A DNA stretch of 64,000 bases from Hyphomicrobiales bacterium (GCA_027489535.1 JAIXZO010000022.1:248001-312000), one strand, 5' to 3'. Counted from the first letter of the stretch, positions 49,317-58,218 are shown. The notes: generated from the letters alone by a model not told the origin. Translations and numbers: made by a program.

Positions 49317-50332
49317 GCCTCAAACGCGCCCTCGCCCGCGCCGCCGGCGGCGCGCTCCGCTCCGCGCCGCTGGAAGCGACGACCGGACGGTTTTTCGCGC
49401 GGCATGCCTCCATTGTATTTTATCACGGCATATGGCGCGGCGGCGGGCCGCATTTGGCGGCGTTCGGCGGTTACGCGCTCGACGATTTCCGTCGCGACAT
49501 CGCCTTTCTCTCGAAGCGGTTCCGCTTCGCATCGCTGGACGAGGCGCTGGCCGCGAACCGCGCGGGCACGCCGGGCGGCGAAGCCACGATGACGGTGTGT
49601 TTCGACGACGGGCACGCGATGGCCGCGCATGGCGGGCTCGACGTGATGGCCGAATACGGCGTGCGCGCAACGATCTTCGTCATCACCTCCTGCATCGGCA
49701 ATGCGCGGCTGATGTGGATGCACAAGCTCTCCGCCGTTGCGGGATTGCGCGGACATGAAAGTTTGACCCGCGCCTGCAACGCGGTGACGGCACGCCGGGG
49801 ATTGCAGCCGATCTCGGCTTGGACCGACCTGCCCCAAGCCGCCCGCGGCTGGCCGGCGGACCAGAAAGACGACGTCGCCGCCGCGATTTGGACCGAGGCG
49901 GGCATGCCGCCGGAAGCCGAATTTCTCGAGGAGATGCGCCCCTATATGACCTGGGACGATCTTCGGGACTGGATCGCCCGGGGACACGGCGTGGGGCTGC
50001 ACACGCATACGCACCCGTTCTGCTCCACGCTGACGCAATCCGACCTCGACGCCGAATTCGTAAGGCCGGCGGCGGAGATCCGCGCAAAGCTCGGGCTCGA
50101 CGATCTCGCCTTCGCCTACCCTTTCGGCGACCGCCTCGCCGACCCGGACCTCGAACGCAGGGCGTTCGCCGCCGCCGATCTCAGCTGCATGCTGGGGGTG
50201 GAGGGGCTGAGCCCCTTGGGGACCGACCCGGTGCGGCTGGAACGCGTCGAAGCCGAAGCGGGCCTCGACGCGCGGCTGTTCGCGCGCCCGATCTACCGGG
50301 CGTTGTTTCCCGGTCGGGACGCGCGCGGGTAA
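49313..50332 (+). CDS. Polysaccharide deacetylase-family protein
   Basis: 339 residues with a NodB-type domain. MTVCFDDGHAMAAHGGLDVMAEYGVRATIFVITSCI (about 93-128) carries the Asp-Asp of motif 1; the metal histidines are in GVGLHTHTHPFCSTL (about 226-240), and FAYPFGDR is motif 3. About 100 residues are inserted between motifs 1 and 2, which includes LMWMHKLSA, as in deacetylases linked to polysaccharide clusters. No clear signal peptide or anchor is seen. Translationally coupled to the formyltransferase, so both probably modify an amino sugar: deacetylation frees the amine that the partner formylates. It converges on the CocE gene with 2 bases between. Confidence 0.9.
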   Translation: MSLKRALARAAGGALRSAPLEATTGRFFARHASIVFYHGIWRGGGPHLAAFGGYALDDFRRDIAFLSKRFRFASLDEALAANRAGTPGGEATMTVCFDDGHAMAAHGGLDVMAEYGVRATIFVITSCIGNARLMWMHKLSAVAGLRGHESLTRACNAVTARRGLQPISAWTDLPQAARGWPADQKDDVAAAIWTEAGMPPEAEFLEEMRPYMTWDDLRDWIARGHGVGLHTHTHPFCSTLTQSDLDAEFVRPAAEIRAKLGLDDLAFAYPFGDRLADPDLERRAFAAADLSCMLGVEGLSPLGTDPVRLERVEAEAGLDARLFARPIYRALFPGRDARG

Positions 50333-50334
50333 GG

Positions 50335-52086
50335 CTATTTCGGCGGGATGACGGGCAGCAGCACGTAGGAACGATGCTGGCCGCCGCCGTGGATCGTCGT
50401 GCGCCCCTCGAACACGGCGGGAGGACGGTCGTCGGGATCGTCGTGGATGAAGGGCCCGCAGCCCTTCATCGGGTTCTTCATGTTGGAGAGAACCGCCGCC
50501 GGGCCGTCATATTCGTAATCCGTGCCGCGCACCGACAAGGCATAGCGATGCCCCTTCGGGATGACGATGCAGGTCGGCCAGATTTCCACGTCGAGCTCGT
50601 AGACCTTGCCGGGGGTGAGCGGATCGGACGAGGTGTGCGGGTGGAACGGCCTATGCGGCAGCGACCGCACGGGGTCGAGTTCGCGATGCGAGGCGCGGAG
50701 CCAGCCCTGCGCGATGGGGGTATGCGGATCAAGCGCGCCTTGGAAGACGACCTCCGCACCCGTCGGATCGAAGACGCGGAAGATCACGAACAGGTCGGCA
50801 TCCGCCGTCGAGGACGAGACGAAGAGCTTGGCGGCCATCGGACCGGTGAGTTCCAAGTCCTCCTTCAGCGGCTCCGACATGAAGGTGACGCCCGTGCCCG
50901 CTGCATCGAAGCTTTCGGACCAATCCGAGGCGGGCGCTTCGGCGGTCGAGAGGCTCGCGCCGGCGCCGAGATGCGCCTTGGTCCATTGCGTGCGCGGCAA
51001 GGGCCAAGCCTCTTCGTGGCGCAGCACGAATTTCTCGCCGGGATGGCGGATTTGGAGTTGGACGCGCGGCTGCTTGTCCCAGCCGTTCTTCTTGCCCTTC
51101 AGGAAGTGGTCGAAGAAGCGCTTCTGCAGGTAGACGCCGTAATCGGTGTAGAACATCGCCCAATGCGAGCCGCCGTGCATTTCGAGCCATTTGTGCTCGC
51201 TCGCGGCGTTGACGAAGCCCTCGATGTTGCCGCGCAGATGCAGTCCCTGCCCGCCCCAATTGCCGCAGGAGAGCACGGGGACCTTCACCTTCGACCAGTC
51301 GGCCGAGCGGACCTTGTAGAACTCGGAATCGAAGGCGTTGGCGATGATGTCGGGCCAGAGGCGGGAGCGGTTGCGCTCCAATTCCTCGGGGGTCAACATC
51401 GTCGGGCCGCAGACGGTGTCTCCCGTCACGCGGGAGCGCGGGCCGTTGTCGACGCGGCCGTGCTGGACGGATTTGACCTGCATGTCCTGCCAGTGCTTCT
51501 GGAAGGTGCAAGCGATGCCACCGTGATGGGTGGCGTCGCGATAGCGGTCGGCATAGCCCTCCCAGACGCAGATCGCGCCGAGATGCGGCGGCTGCATGCC
51601 GGCGACGCGCCACTGATTGGTGGCGTAATAGGAAATGCCGTTGAGGCCGACCTTGCCGCTGGACCAATGCTGCACGCCCGCCCATTCGATGCAGTCGTAG
51701 AAGTCTTTGGTTTCACGCAGCGAGTGATGATCGAGATAGCCGGGCGAGCGACCCGCGCCGCGGCTGTCGACGCGCACGACGACGTAATCGTCGGGCACCC
51801 ACTTCTCGGGATCGACGACTTCCCAATTGGCATAGGCATTCGACGTTCCGGCCACCGCATCCGGGTGGTTGCGGGCCATGATGTCCCACGCCGTCTTGTA
51901 GCCGTCGCGGAAGTCCAGACCCTTGCCGTAGGGCCCGTAGCTGATGATGACGGGGTAGCGCCCTTCCGCCGCAGGCCGGAACACGTCGGCGCGCAGCACG
52001 ACGCCGTCGTCCATGGTGATCGGCACGTCGATGTCGATGATCATGTCGTCTTGTTCCAGACGACGTTCGCGGGCTTGCTCGACCAT
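50335..52086 (-). CDS. CocE/NonD-family hydrolase (copy 2)
   Basis: 583 residues. An N-terminal alpha/beta hydrolase domain begins with DIDVPITMDDGVVLRADVFRP. Nucleophile Ser is in GKVGLNGISYYATNQWR (about 142-158), and the catalytic His is in EMHGGSHWAMFYTDYG (about 302-317). The C-terminal jelly-roll (about 350-580) ends in HGGGQHRSYVLLPVIPPK. Family members hydrolyse esters and amides (cocaine esterase, glutaryl-7-ACA acylase, nonactin hydrolase). No signal peptide is visible. Start ATG 52086 has GGAGGG upstream. It is 71 bases downstream of a close paralogue and in the same transcript, and both lie divergent to LysR. Confidence 0.93.
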   Translation of the reverse strand: MVEQARERRLEQDDMIIDIDVPITMDDGVVLRADVFRPAAEGRYPVIISYGPYGKGLDFRDGYKTAWDIMARNHPDAVAGTSNAYANWEVVDPEKWVPDDYVVVRVDSRGAGRSPGYLDHHSLRETKDFYDCIEWAGVQHWSSGKVGLNGISYYATNQWRVAGMQPPHLGAICVWEGYADRYRDATHHGGIACTFQKHWQDMQVKSVQHGRVDNGPRSRVTGDTVCGPTMLTPEELERNRSRLWPDIIANAFDSEFYKVRSADWSKVKVPVLSCGNWGGQGLHLRGNIEGFVNAASEHKWLEMHGGSHWAMFYTDYGVYLQKRFFDHFLKGKKNGWDKQPRVQLQIRHPGEKFVLRHEEAWPLPRTQWTKAHLGAGASLSTAEAPASDWSESFDAAGTGVTFMSEPLKEDLELTGPMAAKLFVSSSTADADLFVIFRVFDPTGAEVVFQGALDPHTPIAQGWLRASHRELDPVRSLPHRPFHPHTSSDPLTPGKVYELDVEIWPTCIVIPKGHRYALSVRGTDYEYDGPAAVLSNMKNPMKGCGPFIHDDPDDRPPAVFEGRTTIHGGGQHRSYVLLPVIPPK

Positions 52087-52157
52087 GACGTTCCCTCCGG
52101 CGGATCATTGTCTCGTTGGATCGGCGCCGGACCTGCAGGCTCGACGCCGTCGGATCG

Positions 52158-53903
52158 TCACGCCTTGGCGGGGATGATCGGCAGCATAACGTAGGGCGTG
52201 CGCCCGGCATCGAAATGCAGCGTGGTGTTGCCGCCGAAGACGGCGGCGGGGCGATCGTCCGGATCGTCGTGGATGAACGGCCCGCAGCCCGTCATGGGGC
52301 GGCGCATGTTGGACAACGTCGCCGCCGCGCCCGCCCACACATAGTCCTTGCCGCGCACGGTGAGGGCGATGCGATGGCCTACGGGAACCACGATGCAGGT
52401 CGGCCAGATCTCGACGTCGAGTTCGACGGCTTCGCCCGGCGTGAGCGGCTGGACTTCGTCATGCGTATGATAGGGCCGGTAGGGCCGGCTCTTTTTCGGG
52501 TCGAGCTTGCGGTGCGACGCGCGCAGCCAGCCCTGCCCGACCGGCGTGTGCGGATCGAGCGCACCATAGAACACCACCTCGGTGCCCTCGGGATCGAAGA
52601 CCTGCAGGACGAGGAAGAGGTCCGCATCCTTGGTGTTCGAGCTGACGAAGAGCTTGGCGGCGGACGGCCCGGTGATCTCCGTATCTTCGGTCATCGGGGC
52701 GGAGAAGAAGGTGACGCCCTCCCCCATCGCTTCGAAGCTGAGGGCTGTCGACGCCTTGCTCGGCTGGGGGGACAGCGAGCAGTGGTCGGGATCGAGGTAG
52801 AATTTGGTCCATTGCGTCCGCGCCAGCGGCCATTCGTTCTCGGCGCGGACGGGGAAACGGACCTCGCCGGGACGCCGAATTTGCAGCTGAACCTTGGGCT
52901 GCTTCTCCCACCCGGTATTTTCGCCTTTCAGGAAATGGCCGAAGAAGCGCTTCTGAAGGTCGAGACCGTAGCGGGTGTAGAATTCCGCCCAATGCGCGCC
53001 GCCGTGGATCTCCAGCCATTTCTGCGTCGAGGCGGCATTGACGAAGCCTTCGACGTTGCCGCGCAGATGCAGGCCCTGCCCGCCCCAATTGCCGGCACTG
53101 AGCAGCGGCACGGTGATCTTGGTCATGTCCCCGGCTTGGGACCAGTAATATTCGCCGTCGAGATGATTGCGCAGCAATTCGCCCGGCATGTCGGCACGGC
53201 GGGCGGCGAGAGCCTCCTCCGGCTCGGTCTGCGGACCGCAGACCAATTCGCCGGTGACCTTGCTGCGCGGGCCGCGCTCGCCGAGGCCGTGCTGCACGGT
53301 CTTGACCTGCATTTCCTGCCAGTTCTTGCGGAACGTGGAGAGAATGCCGCCGTGATGGGTCGCGTCGCGGTAATTGTCGGCGAAGCCTTCCCACACGCAG
53401 ATGGCCGCGAGGTGCTTCGGCTGCAGCGCGGCGACGCGCCACTGGTTGGCCCCGTAATAGGAAATGCCGTTGATGCCGACCTTGCCCGTACACCAGGGCA
53501 GCGCGCCGAGCCAATCGATGCAGATGGCGAAGTCGCGGGTTTCGCGCGGGCCGTGCACGGCCAGAAAACCCTCGGAACGGCCTGCGCCGCGGCTGTCGAT
53601 GCGCACGCAGGCATAGCCGTCGGGCACCCATTTCTCGGGGTCGGGGACTTCCCAGTTCTGGTATTTGTTGGAGCTGCCTTCCAGCGCGTCGGGATAGTCC
53701 CGCTCCATGATCTCCCAAGCGGTCTTGTAGCCCTCTTGGAACGAGAGCCCTTTGCCGTAGGGACCGTAGGTGACGAGGGCGGGGACGCGCGCTTCGCCGA
53801 GCGGACGAAAGATGTCGGCACGCAGAACGACGCCGTCGTCCATCGTAATCGGAACGTCCCATTCGATGAGCATTCCGTCCCGAACTTCGCTTTTGTGAGT
53901 CAT
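52158..53903 (-). CDS. CocE/NonD-family hydrolase (copy 1)
   Basis: 581 residues. Domain order as in the neighbour: alpha/beta hydrolase with nucleophile Ser in GKVGINGISYYGANQWR (about 143-159), catalytic His in EIHGGAHWAEFYTRYG (about 305-320), and the C-terminal beta-sandwich with GGNTTLHFDAGRTPYVMLPIIPAK. Identity to the 50335-52086 product is high through both domains, so the pair arose by tandem duplication. ATG 53903 is preceded by GAGGGGGA; the frame extending to 54041 adds residues without family match. Promoter-proximal gene, divergent from the LysR regulator, which probably activates it. Confidence 0.93.
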   Translation of the reverse strand: MTHKSEVRDGMLIEWDVPITMDDGVVLRADIFRPLGEARVPALVTYGPYGKGLSFQEGYKTAWEIMERDYPDALEGSSNKYQNWEVPDPEKWVPDGYACVRIDSRGAGRSEGFLAVHGPRETRDFAICIDWLGALPWCTGKVGINGISYYGANQWRVAALQPKHLAAICVWEGFADNYRDATHHGGILSTFRKNWQEMQVKTVQHGLGERGPRSKVTGELVCGPQTEPEEALAARRADMPGELLRNHLDGEYYWSQAGDMTKITVPLLSAGNWGGQGLHLRGNVEGFVNAASTQKWLEIHGGAHWAEFYTRYGLDLQKRFFGHFLKGENTGWEKQPKVQLQIRRPGEVRFPVRAENEWPLARTQWTKFYLDPDHCSLSPQPSKASTALSFEAMGEGVTFFSAPMTEDTEITGPSAAKLFVSSNTKDADLFLVLQVFDPEGTEVVFYGALDPHTPVGQGWLRASHRKLDPKKSRPYRPYHTHDEVQPLTPGEAVELDVEIWPTCIVVPVGHRIALTVRGKDYVWAGAAATLSNMRRPMTGCGPFIHDDPDDRPAAVFGGNTTLHFDAGRTPYVMLPIIPAKA

Positions 53904-54119
53904 CGACGCTTCCCCCTCACGGTCTTCGCACAGCAAGACTGGAGATGCGGGAAGCCGATCACGACGGATCGATCTCTCGACGTCTTGTCTTCGTTCCCGA
54001 CCGATTGAAGGAACGCTAGGAGGGAACTTGAACGTCAGCAAATATCATTATTAGATGCGTCCGATCCCAAAACGGCATCACACGGTCGGATCACGCATCG
54101 GCCCGGAAAGGGATCGGTC
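53904..54119. promoter_or_regulatory. CocE/LysR divergent control region
   Basis: 216 bases between divergent genes. The AT-rich stretch 54038-54056 (AATATCATTATTAGATG) is the obvious candidate for the LysR binding site and the two promoters, since the rest is GC-rich. I could not settle on a T-N11-A box or clear -35/-10 pairs. Confidence 0.4.
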
Positions 54120-55046
54120 TTGAACAGCAAACAGTTGGAATATTTCCTCTGCATCGCCGAACTCGGGGGCTATCGCCGCGCCTCGGAGTCGCTGCGGATC
54201 GCCCAGCCGGCCTTGACCCGCCAGATCAAAAATCTGGAGTCCGAATTGGGCGTGGCACTGTTCACGCGCCAGAGCGACGGCGTGACCCCGACCGGGGCCG
54301 GCGCCCTGCTGCTCGACCGCGCGCGCTTCATCCTGCGGCAGACGGAACAGGCGCGGGCGGACGTGATGGCCGAGGGCACGGTGCCGCGCGGCACCGTCGC
54401 GTTCGGCGCGCCGCCCTCGATCGCGGAGGTGCTGTTCGCACGCTTGGCGGAGACGTATCGCGCGGCCTATCCGGAAGTGACGCTGCGGTTCTACGAAGGG
54501 GTCGGCCATCTCTATGATTGGCTGATGAACAACGAAATAGACATGGCGATCCTGCCCAACGGCAGATTGGCCAGCGTCAAGAATTTCAATCTGCAGAATT
54601 TCATGGGCGAGGCCGTGTACCTCGTCGGCCCGCCGGGCGAGTTCGCGGAGGGCTCGCGCTGCACCATCGACGATGCCGTGAAGCTGCCGCTCGTGCTGAC
54701 CGCGCCGCCGAGTACCGTGCGCGGCTGGCTCGACGAGATCGGAGAGCGGCAGGGCCGCCGCATCGACATCGTTGCGGAAACCGAGAGCCTGCATCTGCAA
54801 AAGAGCCTCGTGCGCGCGAAGCTGGGCTACGCGCTGCTGCCGCACAGCGCGGTGTGGCGCGATGCGCAGGCGAACACGCTCTCGCTGTGCGCCGTGGAGG
54901 GATGGAGCCTCAGCCGCGTGCTGGCATGGCGTACCGACCGCCCGATCACGCCCGCGGTGCGCAAGATGATCGACCTGACCGGGCCGACCATGGCGGCGCT
55001 GCAAAGCGAAGGCGCGTTCGGGGTGGATCCCGAGGCGACGGCCTGA
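54120..55046 (+). CDS. LysR-family transcription regulator
   Basis: 308 residues. The N-terminal helix-turn-helix reads LEYFLCIAELGGYRRASESLRIAQPALTRQIKNLESELGVALFTRQSDGVTPTGAG (about 6-62). The effector domain (about 90-295) contains FGAPPSIAEVLFARLAETYRAAYPEVTLRFYEG. The start is a TTG at 54120, supported by AAAGGGA just upstream and by the perfect family N-terminus directly after it. It is divergent from the two CocE genes and converges on the Ldh-family gene, so it may regulate either the hydrolases or the whole cassette to the right. Confidence 0.93.
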   Translation: MNSKQLEYFLCIAELGGYRRASESLRIAQPALTRQIKNLESELGVALFTRQSDGVTPTGAGALLLDRARFILRQTEQARADVMAEGTVPRGTVAFGAPPSIAEVLFARLAETYRAAYPEVTLRFYEGVGHLYDWLMNNEIDMAILPNGRLASVKNFNLQNFMGEAVYLVGPPGEFAEGSRCTIDDAVKLPLVLTAPPSTVRGWLDEIGERQGRRIDIVAETESLHLQKSLVRAKLGYALLPHSAVWRDAQANTLSLCAVEGWSLSRVLAWRTDRPITPAVRKMIDLTGPTMAALQSEGAFGVDPEATA

Positions 55047-55066
55047 CGCTCGGGCGAGACGTCAGG
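55042..55066. terminator. Bidirectional terminator between LysR and Ldh-family genes
   Basis: CCTGACG (55042-55048) pairs with CGTCAGG (55060-55066), and inside it CTCG pairs with CGAG, giving a long stem with a tiny loop. It contains the LysR stop codon and touches the Ldh-family stop on the other strand. No T-tract follows in either direction. Confidence 0.5.
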
Positions 55067-56120
55067 ACAGGACGAGCGGCGCGACGCCGGCCATTGCGGC
55101 CAGAGCTTCGAGTTCGCGACGCAGTTCCGGCCCGACGGGAATGCCTGCAGCCGCCCGCTCGCGCTGCGTGCGTGCGCGCTGCATGCCGGGAACGCGCACG
55201 GCAGGTCCGCCCGGCAGCGGCGTCGAGCCCGCGAATTCGCGGATCGCAAGATCGATCGCAGCCACGAAACCCGAATGCAGATGCGACGCATCGATGGCGA
55301 TCACGAATTGGCCCGTATTCACCGGCTGCTTCGCGGCTTGCTTCTCGTTGATGGAGCGTCCGAAATCGGCCCCGTTCGCGACGCCCGCCAACAGGCCGAG
55401 GATCAGTGCGAGGCCGCTGCCCTTGTGCTCGCCGAGCGGCGTGAGCAGCCCTTCCGAAAAGCGGGACGGGTCGGTGAGGGTTTCGCCCGTCTTGCGGTCG
55501 ACCATCCAGCCTTCGCGCAGGGTACGGCCCTCCAGCGCATATTTCTTGACGGTGCCGAAGGAGGCCACGCTGGTCGCCATGTCGAAGACGACCGCGGGTT
55601 CGTCCCCGGCCGGGACGGCGAAGGCGATGGGATTGGTGCCGAGCAGCGGCTCGACGCCGCCCCAAGGCGCCACCTGATTGATGCCGGACACCGCGCCGCA
55701 AATGGCGATGAAGCCCCGCTCCGCCAGACGGGCCGCGTAGACGCCCAGCGCGCCCGCATGGTTGGATCGGACGGTGCCGACCCATGCGGTACCGTATTCG
55801 GCGGCGATGTCGGCGGCCGCATCCGCCGCCATGCTCATGCAGACATGCCCCATCGCGCCGAAGCCTTCGATCCGGGCCATGGTCGCGGCCGTGCGCACGA
55901 GCGAGGGTTCGGCGGTGACGTCGATGCGGCCGGCGCGGATGTCGGCCGCATATTGGGACAGGCGGATCACGCCGTGCGTGTCGACGCCCGCGAGATCGGC
56001 GTCGAGCATCGCGCGCGCCGCGATCACGGCATGATCGACCGATAGGCCGGACGCGACGAAGACGCGGCGGGTGAAGAATTCGAGTTCGGCCGTGGAGGCG
56101 TAGGCGACGGGATCGGTCAT
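55062..56120 (-). CDS. Ldh-family (malate/L-lactate/ureidoglycolate) dehydrogenase
   Basis: 352 residues of the Ldh_2 (YlbC/MdhI) family, an NAD(P)-dependent fold unrelated to classical dehydrogenases. Landmarks are LDADLAGVDTHGVIRLSQYA (about 38-57), with the catalytic His in DTHG, TVRSNHAGALGVYAARLAERGFIAICGAVSGINQVAPWGG (about 116-155) and EHKGSGLALILGLLAGV. Known members oxidise malate, sulfolactate, ureidoglycolate, or reduce delta-1-piperideine-2-carboxylate and pyrroline-2-carboxylate. The last type fits the adjacent ornithine-cyclodeaminase homologue, which it overlaps by ATGA. Direct involvement in imino or keto acid metabolism is likely. Confidence 0.92.
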   Translation of the reverse strand: MTDPVAYASTAELEFFTRRVFVASGLSVDHAVIAARAMLDADLAGVDTHGVIRLSQYAADIRAGRIDVTAEPSLVRTAATMARIEGFGAMGHVCMSMAADAAADIAAEYGTAWVGTVRSNHAGALGVYAARLAERGFIAICGAVSGINQVAPWGGVEPLLGTNPIAFAVPAGDEPAVVFDMATSVASFGTVKKYALEGRTLREGWMVDRKTGETLTDPSRFSEGLLTPLGEHKGSGLALILGLLAGVANGADFGRSINEKQAAKQPVNTGQFVIAIDASHLHSGFVAAIDLAIREFAGSTPLPGGPAVRVPGMQRARTQRERAAAGIPVGPELRRELEALAAMAGVAPLVLS

Positions 56121-57067
56121 GCGACCGCTCCCGCAGCCAGCGCCTTGCGATAGAGATGCGCGCCGAAGGCGACGTCCTCGAAGGCGATGCCGAGCGATTT
56201 AAACAGCGTGACGTCGCCGGGGGCTCGGCGGACCGGGACGACGCCGGACACCACCTCCGCCAGTTCGACCACGGAGGCCCAATCGAACGCGCCCGCGCGG
56301 TCGAGATCGATGAATTCGGCAGCCTCGATGCGGGCCTGCTGGATATCGTCGGTGACGAGAAGCGTGCAACGGCGGATGGTTTCGGCGTCGATCTCGCGGC
56401 GGTCGGACGCGTTCGCGCCCGCGGCGTTGACGAATGTGCCCGGTGCCAGCCAAGCGGCGTCGAGCACGGGTTCGTAGGCGCGCGTGATGGTGGAAACGAC
56501 GGCCGCGCCCTCCACGGCCGCGCGGGCGCTTTCGGTCGGAACGACGGCCACGTCGAGTTCGCGGGCCAAGCGGTCGGCGAAGGCGTTGCGGCGTTCGGCG
56601 TCTCTGCCGAAGACGCGGATTTCGCGGATGGGGCGGACGGCGCGGGCCGCCAGAGCCTGCGCCATGGCCTGCCGCCCGGTGCCGATGAGGGCCAGCACGG
56701 AGGCGTCGGGCTTCGCCATGTATTTGATCGCGAGACCGCTTGCCGCGCCGGTACGGACCTGGCTCATCTTCGACGAGGTCATGAAGGCGAGAAGTCGGCC
56801 GGATTCAAGATCGTGAAGCGCGAAGTGGAAGGATACGCCGCGCGGCGAGGCGAAATAGGATTTGCTGCCGAAGAACCCCGCCGGTCCGTCCACGGCCGCC
56901 ATCAGGTTGAGGACGCCGCCGGGCAGATGCGCGCGGCTGCGGGGGATGTTGGCGATATCGGCGTGCTTGCGGCGGCGGAACGCCTCTTCGAGGCAGGCTA
57001 TGGCCTCGTTCATGTCGATCAACGGCGCCAACGCGGCCTCGTCGAGGATGAGAGGTGCGTGGGTCAT
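56117..57067 (-). CDS. Ornithine cyclodeaminase/mu-crystallin-family protein
   Basis: 316 residues from ATG 57067. The substrate part includes GFFGSKSYFASPRGVSFHFALHD and MSQVRTGAASGLAIKYMAKPDASVLALIGTGRQAMAQALA (about 110-150), which unites the catalytic-loop RTGA and the NAD(P) Rossmann GTGRQA. TFVNAAGANASDRREID is the family GxN segment. Members act as ornithine cyclodeaminase, alanine dehydrogenase or ketimine reductase; the Asp typical for cyclodeamination is not certain here (LVTDDIQQARIEA). In-frame ATGs at 57085 and 57133 would start within or before the terminator at 57091-57122. It follows this terminator and overlaps the Ldh-family gene. Confidence 0.9.
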   Translation of the reverse strand: MTHAPLILDEAALAPLIDMNEAIACLEEAFRRRKHADIANIPRSRAHLPGGVLNLMAAVDGPAGFFGSKSYFASPRGVSFHFALHDLESGRLLAFMTSSKMSQVRTGAASGLAIKYMAKPDASVLALIGTGRQAMAQALAARAVRPIREIRVFGRDAERRNAFADRLARELDVAVVPTESARAAVEGAAVVSTITRAYEPVLDAAWLAPGTFVNAAGANASDRREIDAETIRRCTLLVTDDIQQARIEAAEFIDLDRAGAFDWASVVELAEVVSGVVPVRRAPGDVTLFKSLGIAFEDVAFGAHLYRKALAAGAVA

Positions 57068-57090
57068 CGGAACATCCGCGGTCATCGAGA

Positions 57091-57122
57091 GAAAAAGGGC
57101 CTCTCCGGGTACGGAGAGGCCC
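57091..57122 (-). terminator. Rho-independent terminator after the substrate-binding protein gene
   Basis: GGGCCTCTCCG (57097-57107) and CGGAGAGGCCC (57112-57122) form a perfect 11-bp stem with a GGTA loop; on the minus strand it is followed by TTTTTC. It begins 8 bases after the binding-protein stop and ends 24 bases before the cyclodeaminase-family start. Confidence 0.88.
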
Positions 57123-57129
57123 GAACGCG

Positions 57130-58218
57130 TCAACCCTTGAGCTGCTTGACGAGGGCGAGGACCTTTTCACGGTCGAACTTGTTCACGTCGTCGAGGATCT
57201 CGGTGGTGAAGATGGGCTTCACGTCCTTGATCTTGTCCTCAAGCCCGACGAACTTGACCTGCGCCTTCCACTCTTCCTCGTTCATCGCGCCGAAGCGCTT
57301 GTCGGTCTGGTAGGGGGCGGGGAACCACTTGTCGCGGCGGGAATTCACGACCGCGCGCGCTTCGACCATGGCTTCTTCGTCGGTTTTGCCCTTGGGCTTG
57401 GACTCCGGATAGAGGTCCCAGTGCATCTTGATGCTGAGGTCGGTATCCGCATAAGCGAAGACCGTGGACTTCGCCATCGCGCGGAAGAAGCCGACCCAGA
57501 GGGCGCGGTTCTTCTGGAAGTCGGATTTGCGGACGCAATAGGCCTGCCCGAACAGCTGCTGCATGCCGGGCGAGTTCGGCAGATGGCGCAGCGGGAAGCC
57601 GCCGTTCTCGATGCGCGCGAATGCGCCGTCCCAGAACGCCATGGCGTCGACGCGGCCCTTGTAGATGGCCTCACCCGCCGGACCGCCCTGATCGATCGAG
57701 GTCCACTCGACGTCCTTGTCGGGGTTGATGCCGATTTCCTTCAGCATCGCGACGGCGCCGAAATAGCCGGTGTCGCCCTTGTTGCGGATGCCGATGTTCT
57801 TGCCCTTCAGGTCCGCGAGCGTCTTGATCGGGCTGTCGGGCTTGACCGCCACGGACCAGTGCGGCGAGCGCATCCACGCATAGGGATAGATGACGTCGAC
57901 CGTCGGGTTGTTGGCGTAGACGGACAGGAAGGCGATCGGCGCGAGCGAGGAGGTCTCGACATGGCCGGCGATGATCGCCTGCATCGTCTGGCCAGAGCCG
58001 CTCATGTTGACGATGTCGAGCGTGCAGCCCTCTTCCTTGTAATAATTGATCTTCGGGTGCTGGCCCATGGAAAGGAAGGTCAGCTGCGGGTCGATGAGGC
58101 CGGCGGCGTTGCCGAGCCTGACGACGGGAAGGGTCTGCCCCTTCACGTGATGCATGGAAAGCATGGTGACGCCGAAGGCGCCCGCCAGCGAAGCGTTGAA
58201 GTTGCGTCTCGTAAGCAT
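57130..58218 (-). CDS. ABC transporter substrate-binding protein, NMT1/SsuA type
   Basis: 362 residues. The N-terminus LTRRNFNASLAGAFGVTMLSMHHVKGQ is a twin-arginine-type signal. The type II binding fold shows EEGCTLDIVNMSGSGQTMQAIIAGHVETSSLAPIAFLSVYAN (about 61-102) and PIKTLADLKGKNIGIRNKGDTGYFGAVAMLKEIGIN (about 130-165), as in taurine, alkanesulfonate and pyrimidine-precursor receptors. ATG 58218 is preceded by GGGGAG. It lies downstream of the ATPase and permease genes of the same cassette, unusual because receptors normally come first. The strong terminator directly after it limits transcription of the next genes. Confidence 0.92.
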   Translation of the reverse strand: MLTRRNFNASLAGAFGVTMLSMHHVKGQTLPVVRLGNAAGLIDPQLTFLSMGQHPKINYYKEEGCTLDIVNMSGSGQTMQAIIAGHVETSSLAPIAFLSVYANNPTVDVIYPYAWMRSPHWSVAVKPDSPIKTLADLKGKNIGIRNKGDTGYFGAVAMLKEIGINPDKDVEWTSIDQGGPAGEAIYKGRVDAMAFWDGAFARIENGGFPLRHLPNSPGMQQLFGQAYCVRKSDFQKNRALWVGFFRAMAKSTVFAYADTDLSIKMHWDLYPESKPKGKTDEEAMVEARAVVNSRRDKWFPAPYQTDKRFGAMNEEEWKAQVKFVGLEDKIKDVKPIFTTEILDDVNKFDREKVLALVKQLKG

